Source of the DNA: CBFIDA01 sp965661085
Lineage (GTDB): Bacteria; Pseudomonadota; Gammaproteobacteria; Comchoanobacterales; Comchoanobacteraceae
Length of the DNA stretch: 53,068 bases
Assembly (NCBI GenBank): GCA_965661085.1
Contig: CBFIDA010000009.1
Coordinates: forward strand, 1 to 53,068
Direction of reading: 5' to 3'
In this document: positions 1 to 8,767 of the stretch, piece after piece
Layout: each line of letters begins with the position of its first letter
How positions within the stretch are numbered: the first letter of the stretch is position 1
Made by a program: the position numbers and the translations under genes
The notes under the pieces: model-generated
What the model was told of the DNA's origin: nothing
The model's database searches: none
The model's input: the letters and a program-made list of their open reading frames with translations, nothing else

Positions 1-78
1 CCTTGAAAAAAAACACCCCACGTGTTTGAAACAGGTCATAAACTTCATCAAGCATAGGTTTTTGATGGAGGAACCACC

Positions 79-2331
79 ATGTTTTCACCTGATGTAGAGA
101 AAGAACTGAATGAATCGTTTGCATATGCCAAGCGAAAACGACATGAACATGTCACCATTGAACATTTCTTTTTGGCATTGATGGAATTGCCGCATGTGAC
201 AGAAATGTTGCGCCACTTTCATGTTGACATCAAATTGTTGCGTCGACAATTGATTGATCATGTCGATCATCATGCAACTGAAGCCCTGGGGCAGCACGAC
301 TACGAAGCCCTGCCTTCTATGAATTTTCATAAAGTATTACAGCGGGCCATTTTTCAGGTCAATGCCATGGGTAAGACAGAAGTGAATGTTGAATCGACAC
401 TGTTGTCCATGTTGGCTGAAACATCGAGCAAAGTTGTATTGTTGTTGAATGAGTATAACATTTCACTGGATGCTTATCGCTTGTATCTCAGTGGTGCCCA
501 ACCACAATCTTCACATCCACAATCCAATGTCGAAGAAAACTATTTCTTTATGGATCAAAACCAAAACATTGATATGGTTCAGAATGAATCCATCATTGAT
601 AAGTACACGGTCAATTTGAATAAGTTGGCGCAGATGAAACAGTTTGATCCGGTTGTTGGACGTGTCGATGAAATTCAACGTTTGGTGCAGATTTTATCGC
701 GTCGGGTGAAAAACAATCCGTTGCTGATTGGTGAGCCTGGTGTTGGTAAAACATCTGTGGTTGAAGGCTTGGTGCAGCATTTGGTGGCTGGAGAGTGCCG
801 ACAACTTGCAGGTTTTACTGTGTATCGCTTGGATTTGGCAATGTTGCTTGCGGGTACAAAATATCGTGGCGACTTTGAAAAGCGGTTTAAATCTCTGTTC
901 AATGAGTTGGAGTCGGCTGAAAAATGCATTTTGTTCATCGACGAAATTCATACCATTGTGGGTGCCGGTTCGGCATCTGGTGGTGCCATGGATGCTGCAA
1001 ATCTCTTAAAACCATTATTGACCAAAGGCAGCATTCAATGCATTGGTGCCACGACTTATCATGAGTACCGCAATTCCATCTTGAAAGACAAAGCGTTGGT
1101 CAGGCGATTTCAAAAAATTGACATCATGGAACCCAATGCAGCGGACGCATTCGATATTTTAAAAGGATTAAAGGATCGCTATGAATCACATCATGCCGTC
1201 AGGTACTCAGAGGAAGCCTTGAAAGCAGCGGTAGATTTGTCGGTGCGCTATGTCACAGATCGTTTTCTACCCGATAAGGCGATTGACATCATTGATGAGG
1301 CTGGTGCGAAGAAACGACTTAAGCGTCACTATCAAACGCCACCACACATCAACAAAAAAGACATAGAGACCACGATGGCCGATATGATGAATATTCCTGC
1401 GGCACAAGTGACAACGTGTGATCGTCAGCAGTTGCGACATCTTGAGCGTGATTTGAAAACCATGGTATATGGTCAGGATCATGCCATCAAGTCTTTGGCC
1501 ACCGCCATCAAACTTTCTAAATCAGGTTTGGGCAACGATAAAAAACCCATCGGATCGTTACTTTTTACAGGTCCAACTGGTGTTGGTAAAACCGAAGTGT
1601 GCATTCAATTGGCAAAAACCTTGGGCATTAAGCTGTTGCGTTTTGACATGTCTGAATACATGGAAAAGCACACGATGTCTCAGTTGATTGGGGCGCCAGC
1701 TGGGTACGTGGGCTATGAACAAGGCGGTTTGTTGACGGAAGCTGTGATTCGCAATCCACACGCTGTGTTGCTGCTTGATGAGATTGAAAAGGGTCATCCA
1801 GATTTGCTGAATCTTTTGCTACAAGTGATGGATTATGGTCGATTGACAGACAACAATGGCAATGTTGCCGATTTTAGAAATGTGATCATCATCATGACGA
1901 GCAACACAGGTGCAGAGTGTTATGAAAAATCCGAGATTGGTTTTGTTGAGCATGACAAACACATGGATCAGGCGGAAGCCATTCAGGGATACTTTAAACC
2001 TGAATTCAGAAACCGCCTCGATGGCATCATTCAATTTTCACCGTTGAATGAGAAAAGTGTTCAGCTGATTGTGGAAAAATTCATCACACAACTGGAGGTA
2101 CAATTGGAAGCAAAAGGGGTCTCGTTTAAGATTTCGAAAAGTGCAAAATCATGGCTTGCAGAGCATGGTTTTGATGCCAAAATGGGTGCCAGACCGATGG
2201 AGCGTTTGATCAACAACAGCATCAAAAAAGCACTGGCCAATGAGCTGTTGTACGGCCGCCTAATCACGGGTGGAAAAGTTAAGGTTCATAAGAAACAAAA
2301 TGCATTAGACATAGAAACCATAGAAAAATGA
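79..2331 (+). CDS. clpA: ATP-dependent Clp protease ATPase subunit ClpA
   Basis: This AAA+ unfoldase feeds substrates to the ClpP peptidase in the cytoplasm, normally with the adaptor ClpS. The 750-residue product has the family's usual length. An N-terminal Clp repeat domain (about 1-145) is followed by D1 with Walker A GEPGVGKT (218-225) and Walker B ending FIDE (286-289), then D2 with Walker A GPTGVGKT (498-505) and Walker B LLLDEIE (564-570). The tripeptide IGF at about 620-622 is the expected ClpP-docking loop. GGAGG lies 7 bases before the ATG. In enteric bacteria clpS precedes clpA and infA lies nearby; infA follows here, and the 78 bases before clpA are too short to show a clpS. Confidence 0.97.
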   Translation: MFSPDVEKELNESFAYAKRKRHEHVTIEHFFLALMELPHVTEMLRHFHVDIKLLRRQLIDHVDHHATEALGQHDYEALPSMNFHKVLQRAIFQVNAMGKTEVNVESTLLSMLAETSSKVVLLLNEYNISLDAYRLYLSGAQPQSSHPQSNVEENYFFMDQNQNIDMVQNESIIDKYTVNLNKLAQMKQFDPVVGRVDEIQRLVQILSRRVKNNPLLIGEPGVGKTSVVEGLVQHLVAGECRQLAGFTVYRLDLAMLLAGTKYRGDFEKRFKSLFNELESAEKCILFIDEIHTIVGAGSASGGAMDAANLLKPLLTKGSIQCIGATTYHEYRNSILKDKALVRRFQKIDIMEPNAADAFDILKGLKDRYESHHAVRYSEEALKAAVDLSVRYVTDRFLPDKAIDIIDEAGAKKRLKRHYQTPPHINKKDIETTMADMMNIPAAQVTTCDRQQLRHLERDLKTMVYGQDHAIKSLATAIKLSKSGLGNDKKPIGSLLFTGPTGVGKTEVCIQLAKTLGIKLLRFDMSEYMEKHTMSQLIGAPAGYVGYEQGGLLTEAVIRNPHAVLLLDEIEKGHPDLLNLLLQVMDYGRLTDNNGNVADFRNVIIIMTSNTGAECYEKSEIGFVEHDKHMDQAEAIQGYFKPEFRNRLDGIIQFSPLNEKSVQLIVEKFITQLEVQLEAKGVSFKISKSAKSWLAEHGFDAKMGARPMERLINNSIKKALANELLYGRLITGGKVKVHKKQNALDIETIEK

Positions 2332-2339
2332 TCCATCTG

Positions 2340-2364
2340 GGGGCACTTCGGTGCCCCTTTTTTT
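2340..2364 (+). terminator. Rho-independent terminator of clpA
   Basis: A perfect 7-bp stem, GGGGCAC/GTGCCCC, with a TTCG tetraloop is followed at once by seven T. It begins 8 bases after the clpA stop codon, so it separates clpA from infA. A weaker hairpin (GCAACC-CAT-GGTTGC) follows at about 2379-2394. Confidence 0.93.
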
Positions 2365-2451
2365 ATCGTGATTGTGTGGCAACCCATGGTTGCTTTATCA
2401 CAAAAAATTTGTCAAGATACACACGGTTTCTTTCTCAAAAGGCGGGGCATT

Positions 2452-2700
2452 ATGCCAAAAGAAGATCAAATCAAGTTGATGGGCCGGGTGCTTGACACGT
2501 TGCCAAACACGACCTTTAAAGTTGAGCTTGAAAATGGTCACGTTATTGTGGCGCATATTTCAGGTAAAATGCGCAAACACTATATACGTATTCTCAAGGG
2601 TGATACCGTAGAAGTTGAGATGTCTACCTATGACATCAGTAAGGGGCGCATTGTGAAAAGGGTGTTGCATCCTCCCAAAGACACACCTGCCTCGTCGTAG
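2452..2700 (+). CDS. infA: Translation initiation factor IF-1
   Basis: IF-1 binds the A site of the 30S subunit during initiation. The 82-residue product is one OB-fold (S1-like) domain. It carries typical family segments: the N-terminus MPKEDQIKLMGRV, the stretch NGHVIVAHISGKMRKHYIRI, and GDTVEVEMS. The frame is open upstream to 2368, but the ATG at 2452 gives the canonical N-terminus and has a purine-rich AAGGCGGGG about 6 bases before it. The C-terminus is about ten residues longer than usual (ending TPASS). The gene converges with liuC with only 5 bases between the stops. Confidence 0.95.
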   Translation: MPKEDQIKLMGRVLDTLPNTTFKVELENGHVIVAHISGKMRKHYIRILKGDTVEVEMSTYDISKGRIVKRVLHPPKDTPASS

Positions 2701-2705
2701 TGGCA

Positions 2706-3467
2706 TCACTTTTTTTGTTTTTGTAAAAATGCTTGCAGCAACAATTGCGCTGTGTCTGTTTGTCTGAGCTCGGCCAACATTTTGGCATGTTGCATCATGT
2801 CGACTGGTTTGTCGTCAATCATTTTCATCTGTTTTTTGATCGCGTGCAGCGCTTTTTGAGGCTTCATGCACAATTGGCGCTCCAGTTGTAAGGCATCTTT
2901 TTTGGCATCAAGCGTAACCCGGTCACACAGGCCAATGTTTTTTGCCTCGTCTGGCAAAATGCGTTGACCAGACATGAAATACAATGTCGCCTTTGTTTGG
3001 CCAATTCTTCTTACCACATAAGGGGCAATCATCGCTGGCATCAATCCAAGATTGATTTCATTGAAGGCCATGTATGAAGACGCATCAAGCAGTGCGAAAT
3101 CGGACAAGGCCAATAAACCAATGGCTCCCCCCATGATGGCACCTTGTGCTGCAGTGATGATGGGACATGGGCATGCATCCATCCATGTCAACACGTCTGC
3201 CAAGATTTTGGTGTCCTGGAGGTTTGCCTCAACAGATTTTTGTCCACTTGCGCGCATATCATGCAGGTCAGCGCCGCTTGAAAAGTGATGTCCATGCGCC
3301 ATCAAGGTGATGCCCACAGGAGGCGCGTCATGCCATTTTTGAAAATGTTCGGCCATGATGTGCAGCATGGCCTGGTTCAAGGCATTGGCTTTTTCAGGGC
3401 GATTAAAAATCACATGAGGCCATGAGGGTGTGCCAGCAATGATGATGGCTTGTGTGTTGTTTTCCAT
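2706..3467 (-). CDS. liuC: Enoyl-CoA hydratase, probable methylglutaconyl-CoA hydratase
   Basis: The 253-residue product belongs to the crotonase family; its likely reaction is 3-methylglutaconyl-CoA to HMG-CoA in leucine breakdown. Visible signatures are FNRPEKANALN near the N-terminus, the oxyanion-hole segment FSSGADLHDM, and AAQGAIMGGAIGLLALSDF for the second active-site loop. The frame is open 200 bases further upstream, but that part overlaps liuB; the ATG at 3467 starts just after the liuB stop and gives a normal crotonase N-terminus. The specific substrate is inferred from the neighbours: it is last in the run liuA, thiolase, liuB, liuC. Confidence 0.88.
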   Translation of the reverse strand: MENNTQAIIIAGTPSWPHVIFNRPEKANALNQAMLHIMAEHFQKWHDAPPVGITLMAHGHHFSSGADLHDMRASGQKSVEANLQDTKILADVLTWMDACPCPIITAAQGAIMGGAIGLLALSDFALLDASSYMAFNEINLGLMPAMIAPYVVRRIGQTKATLYFMSGQRILPDEAKNIGLCDRVTLDAKKDALQLERQLCMKPQKALHAIKKQMKMIDDKPVDMMQHAKMLAELRQTDTAQLLLQAFLQKQKK

Positions 3468-3474
3468 GTGTGAC

Positions 3475-5025
3475 TCACATTCTAAAAATGCCAAATTGTG
3501 TTGGCTGGGTACAAATGCTGGCAGACAATCCCAAAGCAAATCCAAGGATGTCACGCGTTTCTGTAGGGTGTATGATGCCATCATCCCACAAACGAGCTGA
3601 GCCATAAAAAGCCGTGCTATGCGTTGCATGGTCATCAAGATATGAGGTGTTCTGTGCCTCTTTGCCAATGGTTTGCATCACATGCTGCACTTGTTGTCCG
3701 CCCATGATGGCCGTTTTGGCATTTGGCCACTGCCAGAGGAAGTCAGGATCGTAGGCACGTCCACACATGGCGTAGTTGCCGGCGCCATAGCTGCCGCCAA
3801 TGATGATGGTGTATTTGGGAATGTTGGCATTGGCCACTGCCATGACCATTTTTGCGCCATGCTTTGCAATGCCTGATCGTTCAGCTTCCTTGCCCACCAA
3901 AAAACCATTGATGTTGTGTAGGAAGAGCAGGGGCGTTTGCCTTTTGCAACATATTTGTATGAATTGTGCTGCTTTGACCGCACTTTCGCTGTTTAGGATG
4001 CCATTGTTGGCCAAAATGCCGATGGTGTGTCCCATGATTTTGCCAAAGCCACACATCAATGTTGTGCCAAATTTGGGCTTGAATGGCATCAGTTCAGAGC
4101 CATCAAGCAAACATGACAGTATGCCGTCCATATCTGGTAAATGTCGGGAGTCGTTTGGGATGAAACCCATGATTTCATGCATGGCTGTGTTTGGTGGCAC
4201 AACATCCAAAGGTTTTTGCGTGTGGGATGACTGCAAGTGTGCAATCTTACCGCGCATCAAAGAAAGCGCATACGCTTCATCAGGTGCACTGAGGTCGGCA
4301 ACACCTGAAACACGACAATGCACATCGCTGCCCCCCAAGGTTTCACTGGAGACCACTTCACCGGTGGCTGCACTCACAAGTGGTGGGCCAGCCAAGAAAA
4401 TGGTCGATTGTTTCTCAACCATGATGACTTCGTCCGCCATGGCTGGAATGTAAGCCCCTCCAGCTGTGCACGCCCCCATAACCACAGCAAACTGCGGTAT
4501 CCCAGCAGCAGACATTTGGGCTTGTTGTTGGAAAATGCGACCAAAATGATCGTGGTCCGCAAACAACTCATGCTGTTTGGGAAGAAATGCACCACCAGAA
4601 TCGACCAAATAAATACAGGGTAGATGGTGTCGCATGGCGATGCGCTGTGCACGTAAATGTTTTTTGACGGTGATGGGGAAATAGGTACCGCCTTTCACAG
4701 TTGGATCATTGGCAATGATCATACAGGGTCGAGCGTGGACAAAACCAATCCCGGTGACCAAGCCACCAGAAGGCAAATGAATGTCTGCATAAAGGTGATG
4801 GCCTGCCAGGTCTGAAAGCTCCATGAAAAAAGAGTTTGGGTCCAGCAAGACCTGAATGCGCTCATGCACAGATTTTTTGCCCCGAGCTTTGTGCCGTGCT
4901 TTTGCTGTCTCAGACCCACCTTGCTTGGCCATATGACGTTCGCGGTAAAGCCAATCCGACCAAGGTTGGTAGGCTTCATGGTTTTGTTTCAGTTCTGCTT
5001 CTGAAAGTGCGTGTTTCAATTGCAT
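3475..5025 (-). CDS. liuB: Methylcrotonyl-CoA carboxylase beta (carboxyltransferase) subunit
   Basis: This carboxyltransferase subunit moves CO2 from biotin to 3-methylcrotonyl-CoA in leucine degradation. The 516-residue product has the segments that mark the methylcrotonyl rather than propionyl family: VDSGGAFLPKQHELF, MGACTAGGAYIPAM, the GGSDVH motif, NINGFLVGKEAERSGIAKHG, and GGSYGAGNYAMCGRAYDP. It ends in PTQFGIFRM, as in known homologues. The ATG at 5025 overlaps the thiolase stop by 10 bases, indicating translational coupling; a longer frame to 5178 would lie inside the thiolase. The biotin-bearing alpha subunit (liuD) is not next to it, where it usually is. Confidence 0.93.
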   Translation of the reverse strand: MQLKHALSEAELKQNHEAYQPWSDWLYRERHMAKQGGSETAKARHKARGKKSVHERIQVLLDPNSFFMELSDLAGHHLYADIHLPSGGLVTGIGFVHARPCMIIANDPTVKGGTYFPITVKKHLRAQRIAMRHHLPCIYLVDSGGAFLPKQHELFADHDHFGRIFQQQAQMSAAGIPQFAVVMGACTAGGAYIPAMADEVIMVEKQSTIFLAGPPLVSAATGEVVSSETLGGSDVHCRVSGVADLSAPDEAYALSLMRGKIAHLQSSHTQKPLDVVPPNTAMHEIMGFIPNDSRHLPDMDGILSCLLDGSELMPFKPKFGTTLMCGFGKIMGHTIGILANNGILNSESAVKAAQFIQICCKRQTPLLFLHNINGFLVGKEAERSGIAKHGAKMVMAVANANIPKYTIIIGGSYGAGNYAMCGRAYDPDFLWQWPNAKTAIMGGQQVQHVMQTIGKEAQNTSYLDDHATHSTAFYGSARLWDDGIIHPTETRDILGFALGLSASICTQPTQFGIFRM

Positions 5026-6179
5026 GCTTGTTCGACCTCCATGGCCATGGCAATGGCCTCTCCACCACCAATGCATATGGCAGCAATACCGCGATGTTTT
5101 TGCTTTGAAACCAAAGCGTGATAAAGCTGTCCCAAGATGCGTGCACCAGACATGCCCAATGGGTGGCCCATGGTGCATGCGCCGCCCAACACATTGACTT
5201 GATCCATATGTAAATCTAGGGCATCAATGTTGTGTAAAACCGTGATTGCAAAAGCTTCATTGATTTCGAAAAGATCCACATCTGACATGGACCATCCAAG
5301 TTGGTTCAGCAAGGACCGAACGGCAATTGCCGGTGCGCGCATGAATTGCGATGGTGGCACAGTGCTGCACGCGTATCCCAACAACCAGGCTTGTACCTCA
5401 TGTGGTGCAATGCAGTCTGGGTGTGCAATCGCACAAACGGCAGCACCATCGGCAAGACTGCTTGCATTGGCAGCAGTGATCGTGCCTTGATCAGAAAAAA
5501 TGGGCTTCAATGTCGTCATTTTATTTTGATTGAAGGCATGCGTTGTTTCATCGGGTTGAGGGTTGTTGGCATGTGGTTTGCCGACAATGCTGCGAGTCAC
5601 CGACTTTAGAGACAAACTGTTGATGTAATTTTGGTGGCTTTTGACCGCGTATGCATCCTGTTGCGCACGAGTGATTTGGCCACGATCTGCTTCAGCGATG
5701 CACCCCATGGTTTGCCCGTGGCTGGTCAGACCATCCATCATCATATGATCGATTGGGTTGGATGAGGCCTGTGTGTTTTGCGGTGTTTGACGCGGCAACA
5801 AGTAGGGGGTCAGGCTCATGTTTTCCATGCCACCTGCCAAGATCATTCTGCTGTGTTGTAAACAAATCTGATCGTGAGCCAATGCAATGGCCATCATGCC
5901 AGAACCACAAACTTTGTTGACATTGAGAGCATCGAGACGCTTATGCTTGAAACACTCGGTGGCCACTTGCTTTGCTGGATGTTGCCCAGATCCAGCATTC
6001 AACACTTGTCCAAGGATGATTCGATCGACATGGGTGTTCAAGGTGGGTGACGCATGCAGTAAGTCTGCCACACAGCTTGCGGCAAGCGTTGTAGCTGGCG
6101 TTTGCCGATGCATGCCTTGCCAAGCGCCAATGGCAGTACGCCTGAAATGCATCCAAGCACTTTTTTGATGGCGTCCCAT
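5016..6179 (-). CDS. Acetyl-CoA acetyltransferase (thiolase)
   Basis: The 387-residue product is a type II thiolase. Here it would split acetoacetyl-CoA into two acetyl-CoA at the end of leucine catabolism. The acylated cysteine lies in NVNKVCGSGMMAI, and the later active-site residues are in NEAFAI, GGACTMGHPLGMSGAR and CIGGGEA. The ATG at 6179 follows the liuA stop by a single base; an earlier ATG at 6218 lies inside liuA and adds a non-thiolase leader. Sitting between liuA and liuB suggests that it works in this pathway rather than in fatty-acid oxidation, but this is inference. A symbol such as atoB or phaA cannot be chosen from sequence alone. Confidence 0.92.
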   Translation of the reverse strand: MGRHQKSAWMHFRRTAIGAWQGMHRQTPATTLAASCVADLLHASPTLNTHVDRIILGQVLNAGSGQHPAKQVATECFKHKRLDALNVNKVCGSGMMAIALAHDQICLQHSRMILAGGMENMSLTPYLLPRQTPQNTQASSNPIDHMMMDGLTSHGQTMGCIAEADRGQITRAQQDAYAVKSHQNYINSLSLKSVTRSIVGKPHANNPQPDETTHAFNQNKMTTLKPIFSDQGTITAANASSLADGAAVCAIAHPDCIAPHEVQAWLLGYACSTVPPSQFMRAPAIAVRSLLNQLGWSMSDVDLFEINEAFAITVLHNIDALDLHMDQVNVLGGACTMGHPLGMSGARILGQLYHALVSKQKHRGIAAICIGGGEAIAMAMEVEQACN

Positions 6180-6180
6180 A

Positions 6181-7353
6181 TTATGATCCCATATATGGGC
6201 GCAGCAATTCACGCCCAATCAACATGCGTCGAATTTCATTGGTGCCTGCACCTATCTCGTACAACTTGGCGTCACGCAACAAACGCCCAGCTGGATAATC
6301 ATTGGTGTAACCATTTCCACCCATGCACTGAATTGTTTCCAGAGCCATTTTCGTGGCATTTTCAGAAACATACATGATGGCGGATGCCGCATCAAAACGC
6401 TGCATACGGGCTGCATCTGCCAAGCGGGCGACGTGGCATGCCCAAGTACAGCTGGCACCAAATACGGTGTACAAGTCTGCGATTTTTCCTTGCATCAACT
6501 GAAATTGACCAATCGACTTACCAAATTGTTTTCTTTCTGCAAGATAGGGCAGCACCACATTCATACACTGTTGCATGATGCCAAGGGGACCACCACACAA
6601 AACAATGCGCTCATAGTCCAAACCACGCATGAGTACAGCCACGCCTTCATGGACGTTGCCCAAAATTTGATCGCGAGGCACCACACATTGATCGAAAACG
6701 AGTTCACTGGTGTTGGAGCCGCGCATCCCCAATTTATCGAGTTTTTGCGCAGGATGCCATCCTGAGCAGTGGTCATCAATGATGAAAGCTGTGATGGCTT
6801 CCTCACCATCTGGTTTTGTGGTTTTGGCGTAGGTGATGACAACTTGAGCGTCTGGGCCATTGGTGATCCACATTTTATGACCATTGAGGACGAAATCACC
6901 ATTTTCGTTTTCTTTTGCACTGAGTTTTAAGGCGGTGACATCTGACCCAGCTGAAGTTTCACTCATGGCCAAAGCGCCCACATTGTCTCCAGAAATCAAC
7001 GATGGTAAATATTTTTGCTTCTGTGCGTCTGTACCATGACGATCGATTTGGCTGACACACAAGTTGGCGTGTGCACCATAGCTCAAGCCCACAGATGGAC
7101 TTGCCTCACTGATGAGTGCCATGATCAATAAGTGATCCAGATATCCCAGGCCTAAGCCACCAAATTGTTCAGACACCGTCACGCCCAACGTGCCCATGCT
7201 GCCCATGCGCTGCCATAGATGCTGAGGAAATACGTTGGTTTGATCGATGGCTTCTGCCAGCACAGCAATTTCTTCTTGTGCAAAGCGGTGGACGGTGTCC
7301 AACAACATGCGTTGCGCATCGGTCAAATCATGCAAAAAATCCGTAAAACGCAT
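6181..7353 (-). CDS. liuA: Isovaleryl-CoA dehydrogenase
   Basis: This FAD-dependent acyl-CoA dehydrogenase makes 3-methylcrotonyl-CoA from isovaleryl-CoA. The 390-residue product has the acyl-CoA dehydrogenase motifs ALAMSETSAGSDV and KMWITNGPDA. Its catalytic base is the Glu in GLDYERIVLCGG (about residue 248). This internal glutamate position is diagnostic for isovaleryl-CoA dehydrogenase, as most relatives carry the base elsewhere. QCMGGNGYTNDYPAGRLLRD and the C-terminal GTNEIRRMLIGREL also match. An ATG at 7368 overlaps the Shine-Dalgarno sequence GGAGGGAG, so the second ATG at 7353 is the likely start. It heads the minus-strand run liuA-thiolase-liuB-liuC. Confidence 0.95.
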   Translation of the reverse strand: MRFTDFLHDLTDAQRMLLDTVHRFAQEEIAVLAEAIDQTNVFPQHLWQRMGSMGTLGVTVSEQFGGLGLGYLDHLLIMALISEASPSVGLSYGAHANLCVSQIDRHGTDAQKQKYLPSLISGDNVGALAMSETSAGSDVTALKLSAKENENGDFVLNGHKMWITNGPDAQVVITYAKTTKPDGEEAITAFIIDDHCSGWHPAQKLDKLGMRGSNTSELVFDQCVVPRDQILGNVHEGVAVLMRGLDYERIVLCGGPLGIMQQCMNVVLPYLAERKQFGKSIGQFQLMQGKIADLYTVFGASCTWACHVARLADAARMQRFDAASAIMYVSENATKMALETIQCMGGNGYTNDYPAGRLLRDAKLYEIGAGTNEIRRMLIGRELLRPYMGS

Positions 7354-7380
7354 GTCAGCTCCCTCCATTGGAATCTATTG

Positions 7381-7409
7381 ATATTAGACAAAGGGGCGCT
7401 TGCCTGCAA
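7381..7409 (-). promoter_or_regulatory. Possible liuA promoter
   Basis: On the minus strand TTGCAG (7404-7409) and TAATAT (7381-7386) are separated by 17 bases, about 30 bases before the liuA start. The -35 match to consensus is weak, so this is only a candidate. Confidence 0.3.
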
Positions 7410-7442
7410 CCCTTTGCGAAAGGCCAGCCTAGAAGGGGCCTT
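7389..7442. other. Two adjacent stem-loops in the liuA/yibN intergenic region
   Basis: CAAAGGG (7389-7395) can pair with CCCTTTG (7410-7416), and AAGGCC (7420-7425) with GGCCTT (7437-7442). They lie in the divergent intergenic region, 36-90 bases before liuA. The rest of 7354-7622 shows no gene. Function is unknown; an operator or mRNA leader structure is possible. Confidence 0.45.
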
Positions 7443-7622
7443 ATGCATTCAGATGCACCTCATGTCGAGATGCTGATGATGCCTAGAAAAGATTCAACTT
7501 TCTTGTGGTATTTTGGGTGGGGGTGTCGTGTTGGATGGCACCATGTCTGTGCCAATTGGTGGTGTTTGGGTTGAATTGCCGTAAGGAGGATGTTATGGTG
7601 AGACTTTTAGGATCCACTTCAT

Positions 7623-8042
7623 ATGGATGCATTTGTTTTTATGCAACAACATTGGTTGTTGTTGCTGGTTTTTTTGACAGCCACGGTCTTCTTGGTGTTG
7701 TACCATGAGGACCGATCGTTTTTGATTGCTCCGACTGATGTGATGCAAGCGATCTCCGATGGGGCTTGTCTGATCGATGTAAGACCGGAAAACACGCGCA
7801 CACACCACATTTATGGCGCCCAAATGCACCCATTTGAAGATGAAGTGATCACGCTGCCACTGACCATTGCAAAAACCCAACCCATCATTCTGTACTGTGA
7901 CGCGATGGGTTTTGCCCCCAAAGCGAGAAAAATACTGCTTCAAAAAGGTTACAGCAATGTGAAGGTCATCGAACACGGGTTGTCTGCTTGGATTGCAGAT
8001 GGCTTGCCCATTGTCACGCACGAATCAGGAGATCACACATGA
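7623..8042 (+). CDS. yibN: Membrane-anchored rhodanese-domain protein, YibN family
   Basis: The 139-residue product starts with one membrane segment (about residues 9-27, WLLLLVFLTATVFLVLY). A cytoplasmic rhodanese domain follows, with CLIDVRPENTRTHHIYGA and the active-site loop cysteine in ILYCDAMG. It is the size of E. coli YibN, and the order yibN-grxC-secB is the conserved gammaproteobacterial one, which supports the symbol. The in-frame stop at 7608 forces the start to 7623 or the ATG at 7641. The stop codon overlaps the grxC start as ATGA. The sulfur acceptor is unknown. Confidence 0.86.
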   Translation: MDAFVFMQQHWLLLLVFLTATVFLVLYHEDRSFLIAPTDVMQAISDGACLIDVRPENTRTHHIYGAQMHPFEDEVITLPLTIAKTQPIILYCDAMGFAPKARKILLQKGYSNVKVIEHGLSAWIADGLPIVTHESGDHT

Positions 8043-8296
8043 CCCAAGTTAAAATGTATACAAAAACTTATTGCCCATATTGCGACCGAGCCAAATCGCT
8101 TTTAGCACTTTACAATGCCCAAGTCGAAGAAATCAATGTGGAACATGATTTGGCGGCATTTCAGAAGCTGTGTCAAACAACAAAAATGAAGACGGTGCCA
8201 CAAATTTTTATTGATGACACCTTCATCGGCGGGTATGATCAACTCAATGCGCGCCATCAAGCGAATGATCTTGCGCAACTCTTTAACGATGAATAG
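8039..8296 (+). CDS. grxC: Glutaredoxin 3
   Basis: This 85-residue cytoplasmic thiol-disulfide oxidoreductase has the dithiol active site TYCPYC (Cys 12 and Cys 15). It also has the cis-proline segment KTVPQIFIDDTFIGGYDQL, which binds glutathione. The start overlaps the yibN stop (ATGA), and secB begins 15 bases after the grxC stop, so the three genes are probably one transcript. An in-frame extension to 7988 lies within yibN and is not needed. Confidence 0.95.
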   Translation: MTQVKMYTKTYCPYCDRAKSLLALYNAQVEEINVEHDLAAFQKLCQTTKMKTVPQIFIDDTFIGGYDQLNARHQANDLAQLFNDE

Positions 8297-8311
8297 CCCT
8301 AGGAGCATGAC

Positions 8312-8752
8312 ATGACTGAAGCCACACCCAATCCTGAATTTTCCATCGAGCATATTTTTGTCAAGGATTTGTCATGGGAAGCACCAACCCCCCTTCATAT
8401 GTTACAAAAAGGATGGAAGCCCAATGCCGAAGTAAAAATGCAACACAGCCATCAAAAGGTCAGTGATGATGGTCATCATCAGGTTTCTATCACCACAACA
8501 GTCACGGTCAGTATTGACGATCAACAAGTTTTTGTTGCTGAAGTCGTACAATGTGGTACCTTTTTGTTGAAGAATTTTGAAGCCGACCCACTGGAGCATG
8601 TGCTAGAAGTGTACTGTCCAAATGTACTGTTGCCCTATGCGCGCCAACATCTTTCAGATATGATTGTCCGCGGTGGTTTCCCGCCATTGTTCATTGGCCC
8701 AGTTGATTTTGAAAGCCAGTTTGCGGCCAAGAAAGCTGAAAGTGCGAAATAA
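8312..8752 (+). CDS. secB: Protein-export chaperone SecB
   Basis: SecB keeps precursor proteins unfolded and hands them to SecA. The 146-residue product has the expected core: FSIEHIFVKDLSWEAP near the N-terminus, then TVTVSIDDQQVFVAEVVQCG, and the C-terminal LSDMIVRGGFPPLFIGPVDF, typical of the SecA-interaction side. AGGAGC lies about 7 bases before the ATG. It is the third gene of yibN-grxC-secB. Confidence 0.96.
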   Translation: MTEATPNPEFSIEHIFVKDLSWEAPTPLHMLQKGWKPNAEVKMQHSHQKVSDDGHHQVSITTTVTVSIDDQQVFVAEVVQCGTFLLKNFEADPLEHVLEVYCPNVLLPYARQHLSDMIVRGGFPPLFIGPVDFESQFAAKKAESAK

Positions 8753-8767
8753 ACCATTTGTTTGCTG

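Noticed and set aside
1..78. Possible end of clpS before clpA
   Set aside because: Stops occur early in two frames and no ClpS C-terminal pattern can be recognised in 78 bases.
728..1009. Long alternative frames inside clpA, liuB, the thiolase, rpsA and other genes on both strands
   Set aside because: They lack ribosome-binding sites and family motifs and lie wholly within strongly supported genes, so they are shadows.
3678..3983. Plus- and minus-strand frames of about 100-217 codons across liuB
   Set aside because: liuB matches its family along its whole length; these frames reflect base composition.
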